32,707 nt of DNA from Lactobacillus amylolyticus DSM 11664 (GTDB lineage Bacteria > Bacillota > Bacilli > Lactobacillales > Lactobacillaceae). The stretch is from positions 1 through 32,707 of the forward strand of contig NZ_ADNY01000007.1 of assembly GCF_000178475.1 (NCBI RefSeq), in the 5' to 3' direction. Below are positions 6,958 through 15,004 of this stretch, piece after piece. The notes below the pieces were generated by a model that did no database searches, was not told the DNA's origin, and saw only the letters and a program-made list of their open reading frames with translations. Positions within the stretch are counted from its first letter, which is position 1. Each line of letters starts with the position of its first letter. The position numbers and the translations under genes are program-made.

Positions 6958-7512
6958 TTATTTTTTATTTTTTCTAATCTTGCTCTTAACCTCCGTATAT
7001 CCATCCAGAACATTCGCATAACGTCCTAAAGTGAAAAGATAGTCAGATAATCGATTGATGTATTTTAAGTTGCTAGGAGCCAATTTTTGCTCTTCACGGT
7101 TCAATTTTACCAATGAGCGTTCAGCTCGGCGAGCAATTGTCCGTGCATATTGTAAGTTAGCTCCAGTTTTCATTCCTCCTGGCAAAATAAATTCAGGAAT
7201 TTTAGGAATTTTTGCAGTTAGTTCATCAATTCTGCTTTCCAACTCGCTAACTTTTTTATCATCAATTTCCTGACGATGCTTGACTACGATATCGGCTTCA
7301 AGCAAGTAGAGATTGCGTTGCAGGTCATGCAGTTCATCGCTTAGACTCAAACATTTTTCTGATAAATTTGCAATCACCACTCCGATGTATGACTGCAATT
7401 CATCAATATCGCCTAAAGCAACGATTTGCAGATCATCTTTTGGCACCATCTTGCCGCTGACCTGCTTGGTTGTTCCTTGATCGCCAACTTTAGTGTAAAT
7501 TTTGATTGTCAT
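6958..7512 (-). CDS. pduO: ATP:cob(I)alamin adenosyltransferase, PduO type
   Basis: This 184-aa cytoplasmic enzyme transfers the adenosyl group of ATP to cob(I)alamin to make coenzyme B12. Family motifs are all present: the N-terminal phosphate loop KIYTKVGDQGTT (4-15), FILPGG (about 107-112), the RRAER stretch (about 127-131) and INRLSDYLFTLGRYAN near the C-terminus. Its start overlaps the stop of the upstream ECF gene by 4 bases (7509-7512), so uptake and activation are translationally coupled. With DUF4430 and nrdJ upstream, the operon would take in corrinoid and supply adenosylcobalamin to the class II ribonucleotide reductase. The C-terminal KSKIRKNKK tail is very basic but not unusual. 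Confidence 0.93.
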   Translation of the reverse strand: MTIKIYTKVGDQGTTKQVSGKMVPKDDLQIVALGDIDELQSYIGVVIANLSEKCLSLSDELHDLQRNLYLLEADIVVKHRQEIDDKKVSELESRIDELTAKIPKIPEFILPGGMKTGANLQYARTIARRAERSLVKLNREEQKLAPSNLKYINRLSDYLFTLGRYANVLDGYTEVKSKIRKNKK

Positions 7513-8039
7513 TTCATCTTTCCTCGATTGTATCGTTCAAGTGCTAGAGTTAATGGCTTGTACAAAATAGGGTAGAAGACAAAATTGCCGATGCAGTGGT
7601 AAGTATCAAACAAGAAACTGCCAGCAGTGTAAACGATAAAGGCTTCCCAGCCACCCCAAATTGACATGCCAAAGTTAATAATAAGGCCATAGACATAACC
7701 TAGCAGGGTAGCAAGAATAATTTGCAGCCAAAAATGTTTACGAAAAACGGGAATTTTGCCAAACAAAAAGACTACTAACACACAAACAGCATAAGCAGCG
7801 ATCTGCGGCAAAGTCCAAATTCCGAAACCTAAGAAGATGTTGGAAATGACCATTACCAAGACTGCTAGTGCGACTCCAAATCCAAATCCCATTTCCAAAG
7901 TTGAGATCATTAAGATATCAGTTACTGGTTGAACGTTTGGAACCGGAATAATGTGCGCCACTCTTAGCACGACAGCCATTGCCGTCAAAATTGCTAATAA
8001 AGCAAGTCGCTTAATTTGTTTATGTGTAGTAGTCGACAT
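7509..8039 (-). CDS. cbrT: ECF transporter substrate-binding (S) component, probably cobalamin-specific (CbrT-like)
   Basis: This 176-aa integral membrane protein has about six helices and a short basic N-terminus (HKQIKRLALLAILTAMAVVLR). That N-terminal helix, with its small-residue pattern, is the docking region for the shared ECF-T/A1/A2 module. S-components capture a vitamin and rely on an energizing module encoded elsewhere. Specificity is inferred from context: it lies between a DUF4430 protein and an adenosyltransferase, behind the B12-dependent reductase. CbrT of L. delbrueckii is the known lactobacillus cobalamin S-component. GGAGTG precedes the ATG. Another corrinoid such as cobinamide is possible. 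Confidence 0.8.
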   Translation of the reverse strand: MSTTTHKQIKRLALLAILTAMAVVLRVAHIIPVPNVQPVTDILMISTLEMGFGFGVALAVLVMVISNIFLGFGIWTLPQIAAYAVCVLVVFLFGKIPVFRKHFWLQIILATLLGYVYGLIINFGMSIWGGWEAFIVYTAGSFLFDTYHCIGNFVFYPILYKPLTLALERYNRGKMK

Positions 8040-8064
8040 TTTGTTAAATCACTCCATTTTAAAA

Positions 8065-8448
8065 TTAAAATTTGCTCCGTGTCCACACGACTCTATCTTT
8101 GTTGTGTAGATAAACTTTGTTGGCAGCATTAGCCCATTTACCATTTACGGTGTAGGTCCAATAAAGCTTTTTAGATTTATTTTGGCTATAGCCATGAATG
8201 CTGGTAACAAAACCGCCAGAAGACTTTACTTTCCAGCATTTTTTAAGTGCTGCTAAAACAGTAGTATGTTTTTTAACTCTAATATTCTTTTTAGCAATTG
8301 TTTTCTTATTATTTTTCAAAGTATATGTAACTCTGATTGTCTTAGCAGCCTGAACGTGGCTATGGTTTGCATCTGCGATGCCAACAGCACCCAAGGATAA
8401 CAGGATAACAGTGAAAAGTAAACCGAGCTTTTTAACTAATTTATTCAT
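8065..8448 (-). CDS. Secreted DUF4430 (transcobalamin-like) protein
   Basis: The 127-aa product has a signal peptide (basic n-region, hydrophobic residues about 8-25, likely cleavage near VQAAK, 31-35). One DUF4430 domain follows: TVLAALKK, then GGFVTSIHGYS, YWTYTVNGKWANAA, and a closing VYLHNKDRVVWT strand. DUF4430 is the beta-grasp-like domain shared with the C-terminal part of transcobalamin/intrinsic factor, and in Firmicutes it often lies beside cobalamin ECF genes. There is no lipobox cysteine, so the protein would be released or held by charge (it is strongly basic) rather than lipid-anchored. It probably binds or passes corrinoid to the S-component. GGAGG lies before the ATG; the gene is 26 bases from nrdJ and 25 from cbrT. 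Confidence 0.82.
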   Translation of the reverse strand: MNKLVKKLGLLFTVILLSLGAVGIADANHSHVQAAKTIRVTYTLKNNKKTIAKKNIRVKKHTTVLAALKKCWKVKSSGGFVTSIHGYSQNKSKKLYWTYTVNGKWANAANKVYLHNKDRVVWTRSKF

Positions 8449-8474
8449 TTTTAATCCTCCAAGAATTTTGATTT

Positions 8475-10689
8475 TTATTTAATTGGGCATGCTCCGCCTT
8501 CACAATCGGTTTGACCAACCAATTCAAGGTCTTTTTCATCATCGTTTTGCTTCATGAAGACTGCTTCAACATCTCCCTTGATTTGAGCAGCTCTTTCTTC
8601 ATACTTTTCTTTATTAATTGGCTCTTTTGGAGCTTGTTTTAAGCTGCCGCCATAGTATGGAAGAAGTGAAGTTGACTTGATGATGTGGCGGTATTGATGA
8701 AGAAGTGGGGCAATTTGCTTGCTTTCACCATCTTGGAAAGTAACGGTACATGATACGGCGTTATCTGACCAGTAGGTTTGCAAAAATGCTTGCGTAGCAA
8801 ATTGTTCGCCGATTGATACAGTACCGGCAGATGCAAATTGCTTGCTGTCAGCGTTAGCAGCACGAAGTGGAAATTCTACACAAATAGTATTCTTAGTGTA
8901 GATATCAGGTTCAGTGTAGTAACCACATTCCTTAAGGGCTGGCAATAATGGGTCAGAAGCTTGGAATCTAATTCTTTGGATCATGTAGCCAGCGTAGTGG
9001 AAGTGCATCCCTTCGGAAACACCTGCAAGTTTAGCTACAGTACCTGAAGGCTTAACAGTTGTGTGCTTGATCGAAGTGTTGCAGCCTAAAACATCGCTGT
9101 AATCTTTATCAGCTTTAACAACTGCTTTATAAAGGCCATCGAAGGTCTTTACGATTTCTGGATCATAGATTGGCTTCTTAATTGCTGCACCAGTTTCAGG
9201 ATCTTTAGCATCTTCCCAACCGGTAACAACACGGTGACCAAAGCGTGACAAGATCCAGTCTTGAATACCAGACATTGAAATACCGATACGACGATTCTTT
9301 TGAATAATCTTTCTTGATATTTCCCAATCGTAGTGACTGAAGGTTACACGCTTAGCAAAACGAACAGCTAAAGCAAAGGCTTCTTTTAAGTCCCAGCCTT
9401 GTTTTTCAGCAACATAAGGGAAGACTTCAAACAAGTTGCATGGTTCACCGTTAGATAAGGAAATTTCGCCACATGGGTTTGTTCCTTCGACGTTATCATC
9501 GATGCCAGCTTGGTAACCATCGACAATTCGGCCGTAGTTGCGAGAAAGTTCAAGATTAACAACGCCAGGTTCACCATTATGCAAAATTCCGTCGGCAATT
9601 GGACCGTAATTATCGAATTTAGAATCAATTGCAACACTGTTATTTGATGCCCAACGGTGGTGGTAAAGCTTATCTTTATCTTGCTTCATCTTAATGAAGT
9701 CTTGGTCGTCATTTGAACCCAAAGCAAGTTCAGCAGAACGACGAACGTTACCAGCAACAACTGTCTTACCAATCAAGTTGCAGATATCAGTTGCGTCAAC
9801 GGCAGTTAATTTTTCACCGGCCTTAGGATTGATAACCTTATTAATATCAAAGAACATTTCAACTAAAGGCATTGGACCTGAAGCAGTGCCGCCGAAGCCA
9901 TGAATCTTAGTACCGTAAGGGCGAATGTTGCTGATATCTAAGACTAACTTCTTTTTGCCCTCAGGATTAGTAGCATTGAAGTGCATATCAATCAGTCGAG
10001 CATTTGCCAAAACCCAGCCTTCGCGAGTATCAGGCAATTCGTAGTAAACGTAATCGTCTTTATCTTGATTTTGCTTTTGCCATTCTTCTTTATCAGTAGC
10101 ACCTAATTTAACAGAAGCATCATATGATAACTACTGTTAAATCGATCTTTTGATCAACTTTAGGAATTTGCTTGATGTTGTCTTTTACAACTGAAAAGCC
10201 AACGCCGCCCTTCATTAATTGATCGAATAGGAAGGAGAAAGGCATGGAGACAGCTTTTTCTCTCTTATCAATGTAAGAAGGCACGATGTGACTGTCGCCA
10301 TATTCTTGAGGACGAATAGCGATGAACCAGCAGTTGTTTAATGAATCGCCAGTCCGTTTTTGATAATCGGTTCCTGAAATCCAAAGGTTACGACCTGAAG
10401 GGGTAGCTGATAAGCCATAAACTAAACGGAATAATCGTTTAGCTTCATTGGTCAATTCGCTGATAACTTTTTTAGAGGGAGAGTCTTTTAGACGTGGATC
10501 AAGGTTGATGTTACCTTCGATCACACGCTTAACTGTCTCATCCCAGTTTTCTGAACGATCTTGATCAGGAAGCCAACGGGCATAAGTTCTCTTATAGGTT
10601 ACCCAGCCAAGTTCACCCCAGTGAGGTTTGATTTCATGTTTCACTTGATCAATAAAGTTTTGATCTAGTTCAATTCTAGTAGATGGCAT
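8475..10689 (-). pseudogene. nrdJ: Adenosylcobalamin-dependent class II ribonucleoside-triphosphate reductase, frameshifted
   Basis: Closely matches L. leichmannii RTPR (739 aa), the enzyme that makes dNTPs with a B12-generated thiyl radical. Start ATG 10689 is set by AGGAG 8 bases upstream. The first ORF runs through PSGRNLWISGTDYQ and stops at TGA 10120-10122. The rest resumes at YDASVKLGA in another frame and continues through NPCGEISL (thiyl-radical region) to the redox tail CEGGACPIK. At the break the leichmannii DETSES stretch is missing, consistent with a 14-base deletion (scar at 10125-10128). Separately, the MKGGGVGF loop has lost one Gly codon (about 10201-10215). Restoring 17 bases gives about 743 aa. 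No start codon or ribosome site precedes the 3' part. Confidence 0.9.
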
Positions 10690-10726
10690 GTTTTTCACTC
10701 CTAAAAGATTATTATTGTTTCACAAA

Positions 10727-10775
10727 ACACATTATGTATGAGCACATATCTAAATGTACCACAATATCTTGTGGT
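10727..10775 (-). promoter_or_regulatory. Likely NrdR operator pair upstream of nrdJ
   Basis: ACCACAATATCTTGTGGT (10758-10775) is a near-perfect palindrome close to the NrdR-box consensus (acaCwAtATaTwGtgt). A weaker half-match, ACACATTATGTAT (10727-10739), lies about 33 bases away centre to centre, roughly three helical turns, as expected for NrdR box pairs. The region between box and start codon is too short to hold a cobalamin riboswitch. Confidence 0.55.
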
Positions 10776-10947
10776 TTGTAGAAAATTATCGCGGATAGCA
10801 TTGATTTGTAAACTGCAAATCCCATCAGAATAGGGCTAATAAATTAGAAAAAATTTTAGATAAAATGTGGTATAGCTTTAGAAAGCAAAAAATATAGAAA
10901 ATTATCATGTTACAATCAAAAATAATGGAAAAAACGAGGTTTGATTC

Positions 10948-11985
10948 ATGAATACAGCTTGGCAAAAATTTAAAGACAATGTGCCATTGCGTAGAGTTGT
11001 CGTATTTTTGTTAATCGTAGCTTGTTTGTACGAGATGCGGGCAATGATGAATACGATTCTGTTAACATTTATTTTTACTTACGTAATCGTGCACCTGATT
11101 CGTTTAGTACAGCGTTACATTCCTAAGATGCCGACAGGGATAATAGTTGTCGTCATGTATCTGATAATTCTGGCGCTATTGTATTTCATTATAACGGTTT
11201 ACTTGCCCATGCTGGTGGTGCAAATCAGTAAGATGGTGAAGTCCGTTATGGCATTTTATGAAAGCGATGAATCGTTGCGTTTGATGTCGTACGTAACGCG
11301 TTACATTAGTAAAGGTGAGTTGATTGAACAGGCAAAGCACGCTATGACTTTTGCCTTTCACACTGCTACTAATATCGGCACGCTGACCATCGCGACATTT
11401 ATGTCACTGATCTTAAGTTTCTTTTACACGATTGAATTAAAGAAGATGAGAGAATTCTCTAGTTTATTCGTTAAAAGCGGCTACTTGAAGTGGCTCTTTG
11501 AAGATATTTGTTACTTCGGTAAAAAATTTACCAATACCTTTGGTGTAGTGCTTGAGGCCCAATTCTTTATTGCGATTTGTAACACAGCTTTGACAATGAT
11601 CGGTTTGGCTATAATGAGAATGCCACAGATTGTCGCCTTAGGTTTGATGGTCTTCATTTTGAGTTTGGTTCCAGTTGCTGGTGTAATCATTTCACTGATT
11701 CCGCTAAGTATTGTGGGCTACTCAGTAGGCGGCATTCGCTACGTGATTTATATTTTCATTATGATCATGATTATTCACGCCGTTGAAGCCTATGTCTTAA
11801 ATCCTAAGTTCATGGCCAGCAAGACTGAATTACCAATTTTCTACACATTCTTGGTTTTGCTTGTGGCAGAACATTTCTGGGGCACCTGGGGCTTGATCGT
11901 AGGTGTGCCAATCTTTACTTTCTTCTTGGATGTTTTAGGCATTAAGCCAACTAAAAAGAGTAAGAAGAAGGCAGTTCTAAAATGA
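10948..11985 (+). CDS. AI-2E family (YdiK/TqsA-type) membrane permease
   Basis: This 345-aa membrane protein shows the layout of PF01594. Helices lie near residues 17-35, 37-55 and 62-88. An amphipathic cytoplasmic/extracytoplasmic stretch follows (about 95-140), then helices at about 145-165 and 200-345. The conserved C-terminal block FTFFLDVLGIKP follows the typical GLIVGVPIF segment. Family members have been linked to AI-2 export or Na+/H+ antiport, so the substrate here is unknown. The C-terminus is lysine-rich (KKSKKKAVLK). CGAGG precedes the ATG. It overlaps the GDSL hydrolase by 4 bases (ATGA at 11982), so the two form an operon ending at the terminator at 12556. Confidence 0.88.
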   Translation: MNTAWQKFKDNVPLRRVVVFLLIVACLYEMRAMMNTILLTFIFTYVIVHLIRLVQRYIPKMPTGIIVVVMYLIILALLYFIITVYLPMLVVQISKMVKSVMAFYESDESLRLMSYVTRYISKGELIEQAKHAMTFAFHTATNIGTLTIATFMSLILSFFYTIELKKMREFSSLFVKSGYLKWLFEDICYFGKKFTNTFGVVLEAQFFIAICNTALTMIGLAIMRMPQIVALGLMVFILSLVPVAGVIISLIPLSIVGYSVGGIRYVIYIFIMIMIIHAVEAYVLNPKFMASKTELPIFYTFLVLLVAEHFWGTWGLIVGVPIFTFFLDVLGIKPTKKSKKKAVLK

Positions 11986-12554
11986 GATTATTACTGACAG
12001 GCGACAGCATCATCGCACGCAATGAAGGCAAAGAAGAGCCGCATATTAGCTGGAATTTAAAAAAGATGTTACCTGACGTAGAAATTGAAAATACTGCAGT
12101 GTCGGGGATCAATTCAGGTGCGTTTTTTGCAAGACTTAATGAATTAGTTTTGAGCGTGAAAAAGTGCGATAACTTGGTAATTTTACTTGGGACTAATGAT
12201 CTGGCAACGCATAAGCAGGTACCGTTAACGCAATTTAAGCAAAATATGGAATTGATTTGTTCAGCGATAATTTGTGCATATTATCCGCCACATGTTTTGC
12301 TTGTTTCGCCACCCGCCGTTGATGAGGAAAAGCAGCTTGTGCGCGATAATGCTTTAGCAGAAAAATATGCCAAAGCAGTCGAAGAAGTCGCTCAGGAATA
12401 TCATTTTAGATATGCGGATTTATGTCAGGCGATGCTAGATGCAGGGGACATCAAGAAGACTGCCCAAGGAATGAAAAATGATGGTTTGCACTTTGGGGAT
12501 GCAGGCTATGAGATATTAGCTAAATTGATTGTTAAAAATTTGAAGAGCATGTAA
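11982..12554 (+). CDS. SGNH/GDSL-family hydrolase
   Basis: This 190-aa cytoplasmic esterase-like protein has all four SGNH blocks: GDS (7-9, nucleophile S9), the Gly of AVSG (about 39-42), GTND (70-73) and DGLH with D167 and H170. The family removes acyl or acetyl groups from lipids or sugars; the natural substrate cannot be read from sequence. No signal peptide is present. Translation is coupled to the upstream AI-2E-family permease through the ATGA overlap, which may mean that the permease exports a molecule this enzyme makes or modifies (inference). Confidence 0.88.
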   Translation: MRLLLTGDSIIARNEGKEEPHISWNLKKMLPDVEIENTAVSGINSGAFFARLNELVLSVKKCDNLVILLGTNDLATHKQVPLTQFKQNMELICSAIICAYYPPHVLLVSPPAVDEEKQLVRDNALAEKYAKAVEEVAQEYHFRYADLCQAMLDAGDIKKTAQGMKNDGLHFGDAGYEILAKLIVKNLKSM

Positions 12555-12555
12555 A

Positions 12556-12585
12556 AAAGAGGCCGAAAGGCCTCTTTATTTTTTA
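12556..12585 (+). terminator. Terminator after the GDSL hydrolase
   Basis: Perfect stem AAAGAGGCC / GGCCTCTTT with a GAAA tetraloop (12556-12577), then a T-rich tail. The A-rich left flank means it can also end the convergent small gene at 12596. Confidence 0.92.
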
Positions 12586-12595
12586 TTCAATTAAA

Positions 12596-12778
12596 TTATC
12601 TTATTGCCGCAAACAACAATCCACCCACGGCTACCAGAGCCAGGAATGGGACGAGCAAGTATGCGCAAAATACGAAAATCAATCCGGCAATGAGTAAGAA
12701 GCCGAAAATCTTGATTAAGCCAACCCCCAATTTGAAGAAAAGCCAAATCAAGAAAATTGTTAACAAAAGTGAAAGCAT
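12596..12778 (-). CDS. Small hydrophobic membrane protein, 60 aa
   Basis: The product starts MLSLLLTIFLIWLFFKLG and consists of two long membrane helices (about 3-25 and 28-58) with almost no soluble part. Start at 12778 is set by GGAGG 9 bases upstream; the longer ORF from 12820 has no such site. Proteins of this composition are common in lactobacilli, but I know no function for them. It is convergent with the GDSL gene and shares its terminator. Confidence 0.7.
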   Translation of the reverse strand: MLSLLLTIFLIWLFFKLGVGLIKIFGFLLIAGLIFVFCAYLLVPFLALVAVGGLLFAAIR

Positions 12779-12911
12779 AGTTTCATACCTCCATAATCTA
12801 TGAGAATATTTTACTACCAAGAGATGGAGAGAGCGTAGATTAAGTATGCCGATTTTAGAAAAATCAAGAAATGTTTATGCAATTAAGTTACCGTTAACAG
12901 AGCAAATCATA

Positions 12912-12963
12912 TTGAAAGCTCTTTCTGAAATCGATATCATATTAAAATATGAAAGCGATTTAT
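12912..12963 (+). promoter_or_regulatory. Promoter with overlapping cre (CcpA) site for the sugar permease
   Basis: -35 TTGAAA (12912-12917), 17-base spacer, -10 TATCAT (12935-12940). TGAAAGCGATTTAT (12950-12963) matches 12 of 14 positions of the CcpA consensus and covers the transcription start, which predicts repression when preferred sugars are present. Confidence 0.6.
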
Positions 12964-12982
12964 ATAGAAGGAGAAAGAGAAC

Positions 12983-14317
12983 TTGAAGCAAGAAAAATCA
13001 GGTTTACCAACGCTAGCCGCTTCCACTATTTGGATGATTAGCTTAGGTTATTTAGGCGTACAAATTGCATTTACTTTGGAAACTTCACAAATGAGTAGAA
13101 TTTTCCAAACTTTAGGGGCTGACCCAACAAAATTAGGTTGGTTCTTCATTTTGCCACCACTTGCTGGTCTGGTGGTGCAACCAGGAATCGGATCCTTATC
13201 AGATCGTACTTGGATTCCTAAAATCGGGAGAAGATTGCCATATTTATTGATCGGGATGATTTTTGCCGTTATCACGATGGTCATTTTGCCCAACGTCGGT
13301 AGTTTCGGTTTAGGATATGGATCCTTAGAAGCACTTATCTTTGGTGCTGTCGCAATCGCTGTTTTGGATGTCGCTTCTAACATGGCGATGCAACCATTTA
13401 AGATGATGATCGGTGATATGGTCAACGACGATCAAAAGTCATATGCTTACGGAATTCAGAGTATGCTTTCCAACTTTGGTGCCGTAATTGCTGCATTCTT
13501 CCCATTCTTGCTAACCAGCTTGGGTGTTGCCAACACCGCTAAGAAGGGTGTAGTGCCACAATCAGTTGTCATTTCATTCTATGTTGGTGCAGCTGTTTTG
13601 GTAATTACTTCATTGTTCACCATCTTCAGAGTTCATGAATATGATCCAGAAACTTATGCTCGTTACCACGGTATCAAGGAATCAGATAACAAAGAAGGTG
13701 GCGGTTGGATTGAATTGCTAAAGAAAGCGCCAAAAGTATTTTGGCAAGTTTCATTAGTCCAATTTTTCAGCTGGATTTCATTCCAATACCTTTCAACTTA
13801 TGCAACTGGTGCGATTGCGCAAAACGTATGGAACACCACTTCCGCTTCTTCAGCAGGCTACCAAATTGCAGGTAACTGGTTCGGTGTATTGACTGCTGTT
13901 CAATCAATTGCGGCTGTAATTTGGTCATATGTTTTGGCTAAAGTACCAAACAATCGTCATAAGTTAGGCTACGGCTTAAGTTTGGCATTAGGTGCAATTG
14001 GCTACACTTCAATTTTCTTGGTTCATTCACAAATGCTGCTGATTCTTTCATTCATTTTAATCGGAATCAGCTGGGCAGGGATGAACACTTATCCATTGAC
14101 TATGGTATCTAACGCTTTATCAGGTAAACACATGGGAACCTACCTTGGCTTATTCAACTGTTCAATTTGTTTGCCACAGATTGTCGCTTCATTACTCAGC
14201 TTTATCATTTTCCCAATGGTAGGTAACTCAATGCCAGCTATGATGTTAATCACTGGTATTTCAGGATTCTTAGCTGCTTTATCAGTTATCAGCATTAAAG
14301 AAACCTACGTAAAATAA
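12983..14317 (+). CDS. SLC45/GPH-type MFS sugar permease
   Basis: This 444-aa transporter has about 12 helices and a central hydrophilic loop near residues 218-240 (EYDPETYARYHGIKESDNKE). The SLC45-type signature IGSLSDRTWIPKIGRRLPYL (about 67-86) links it to proton-coupled maltose/sucrose permeases of lactobacilli. The start is TTG at 12983 with AAGGAG upstream. No glycosidase or phosphorylase lies beside it, so the sugar cannot be deduced from neighbours. The gene is a single transcription unit between the promoter/cre at 12912 and the terminator at 14331. The cre site supports a carbohydrate substrate. Maltose or sucrose is my best guess. Confidence 0.85.
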   Translation: MKQEKSGLPTLAASTIWMISLGYLGVQIAFTLETSQMSRIFQTLGADPTKLGWFFILPPLAGLVVQPGIGSLSDRTWIPKIGRRLPYLLIGMIFAVITMVILPNVGSFGLGYGSLEALIFGAVAIAVLDVASNMAMQPFKMMIGDMVNDDQKSYAYGIQSMLSNFGAVIAAFFPFLLTSLGVANTAKKGVVPQSVVISFYVGAAVLVITSLFTIFRVHEYDPETYARYHGIKESDNKEGGGWIELLKKAPKVFWQVSLVQFFSWISFQYLSTYATGAIAQNVWNTTSASSAGYQIAGNWFGVLTAVQSIAAVIWSYVLAKVPNNRHKLGYGLSLALGAIGYTSIFLVHSQMLLILSFILIGISWAGMNTYPLTMVSNALSGKHMGTYLGLFNCSICLPQIVASLLSFIIFPMVGNSMPAMMLITGISGFLAALSVISIKETYVK

Positions 14318-14330
14318 TTTAGACCAAAAT

Positions 14331-14370
14331 AAAAATGCATGAAGTCAGAATTTGGCTTCGTGCATTTTTT
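14331..14370 (+). terminator. Terminator after the sugar permease
   Basis: Stem AAAATGCATGAAG / CTTCGTGCATTTT with one G-T pair and a loop around TCAGAATTTGG, then a T-run; it faces the SLAP-like gene and can serve both directions. Confidence 0.88.
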
Positions 14371-14403
14371 AGTTATTCATTTTGTTAGATCTGAATATTT
14401 TTA

Positions 14404-14760
14404 TTAATCCTTAACAACATCCTTAGTGTCTAACCATTGATTGCCACTGATCTTAACAAGCTTCTTGCCGTTAGTCTTCTTAACATCCTTAGCAGTGAAA
14501 GTTGAACCCATTGAAACTGTCTTAGCGAGCTTTCCACCGTTTGCGTTTAAAACAGCGACTTTTTGATTCTTGGTATCTTTAACAGTAACGAAGATCTTGG
14601 CGCTTTTCTTGATAGCTGGGTTAGTAGGAGCAACTTCTGCAACACCCAACTTTGGGGCAGTGAAACTAGCAGCTTCGGTAACTGAAGCACTGACACCTAA
14701 TAAACTCATTGAAGCAACTGCGACTGAAACAACTTTAGCTAATTTCTTTGCGTCTAACAT
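14404..14760 (-). CDS. Small secreted protein with one S-layer-associated (SLAP-like) domain
   Basis: This 118-aa protein has a signal peptide (basic start, hydrophobic residues about 10-25, cleavage near TEAASF, about 29-32). A single beta-rich repeat follows: KIFVTVKDTKNQKVAVLNAN, then GKLAKTVSMGSTFTAKDVKK, then GKKLVKISGNQWLDTKDV. This is the SLAP-type cell-wall attachment repeat of acidophilus-group S-layer-associated proteins. Such proteins normally carry two repeats plus a larger functional domain, so this one is little more than the anchor. No Shine-Dalgarno sequence lies before the ATG (an AT-rich stretch with an in-frame TAA is there), unlike every neighbour. That suggests leaderless or weak translation, or a gene that has lost its 5' signals. 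Confidence 0.8.
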   Translation of the reverse strand: MLDAKKLAKVVSVAVASMSLLGVSASVTEAASFTAPKLGVAEVAPTNPAIKKSAKIFVTVKDTKNQKVAVLNANGGKLAKTVSMGSTFTAKDVKKTNGKKLVKISGNQWLDTKDVVKD

Positions 14761-14827
14761 ATATTATTAAATTCAAGGGATAATTTGAATTTTTTTGAAA
14801 ATAATTTAGGTCTCACAAATGTTGCTA

Positions 14828-14841
14828 GAATAACGTTTTCA
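14828..14841 (-). promoter_or_regulatory. cre-like sequence upstream of the SLAP-like gene
   Basis: On the minus strand TGAAAACGTTATTC matches the CcpA consensus except in the last two positions. It lies 68 bases before the start codon. No good -35/-10 pair could be fixed around it, so this is tentative. The rest of 14761-15004 is AT-rich and shows no gene. Confidence 0.3.
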
Positions 14842-15004
14842 ATTATTTTTAGTTAAAAATTGGCAAAATAAATAAAAATAGCTATCTATTTTAGATAACT
14901 GTTTTCTTAGTATAAGTCCCTTTATTATGATCTCAATTCTTATTTTAGTCAGAATTAAAGCCATTTCATAGTGCTTATTTTACGGAACATATGAGTAAAA
15001 ATAA

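Noticed and set aside
8475..10037. Independent 520-aa reductase with a TTG start
   Set aside because: The sequence before it continues nrdJ homology (YDASVKLGA...), there is no ribosome site, and the radical enzyme would lack its N-terminal domain.
10690..10947. Cobalamin riboswitch for the nrdJ operon
   Set aside because: No B12-box and too little space between the likely promoter/NrdR boxes and the start codon.
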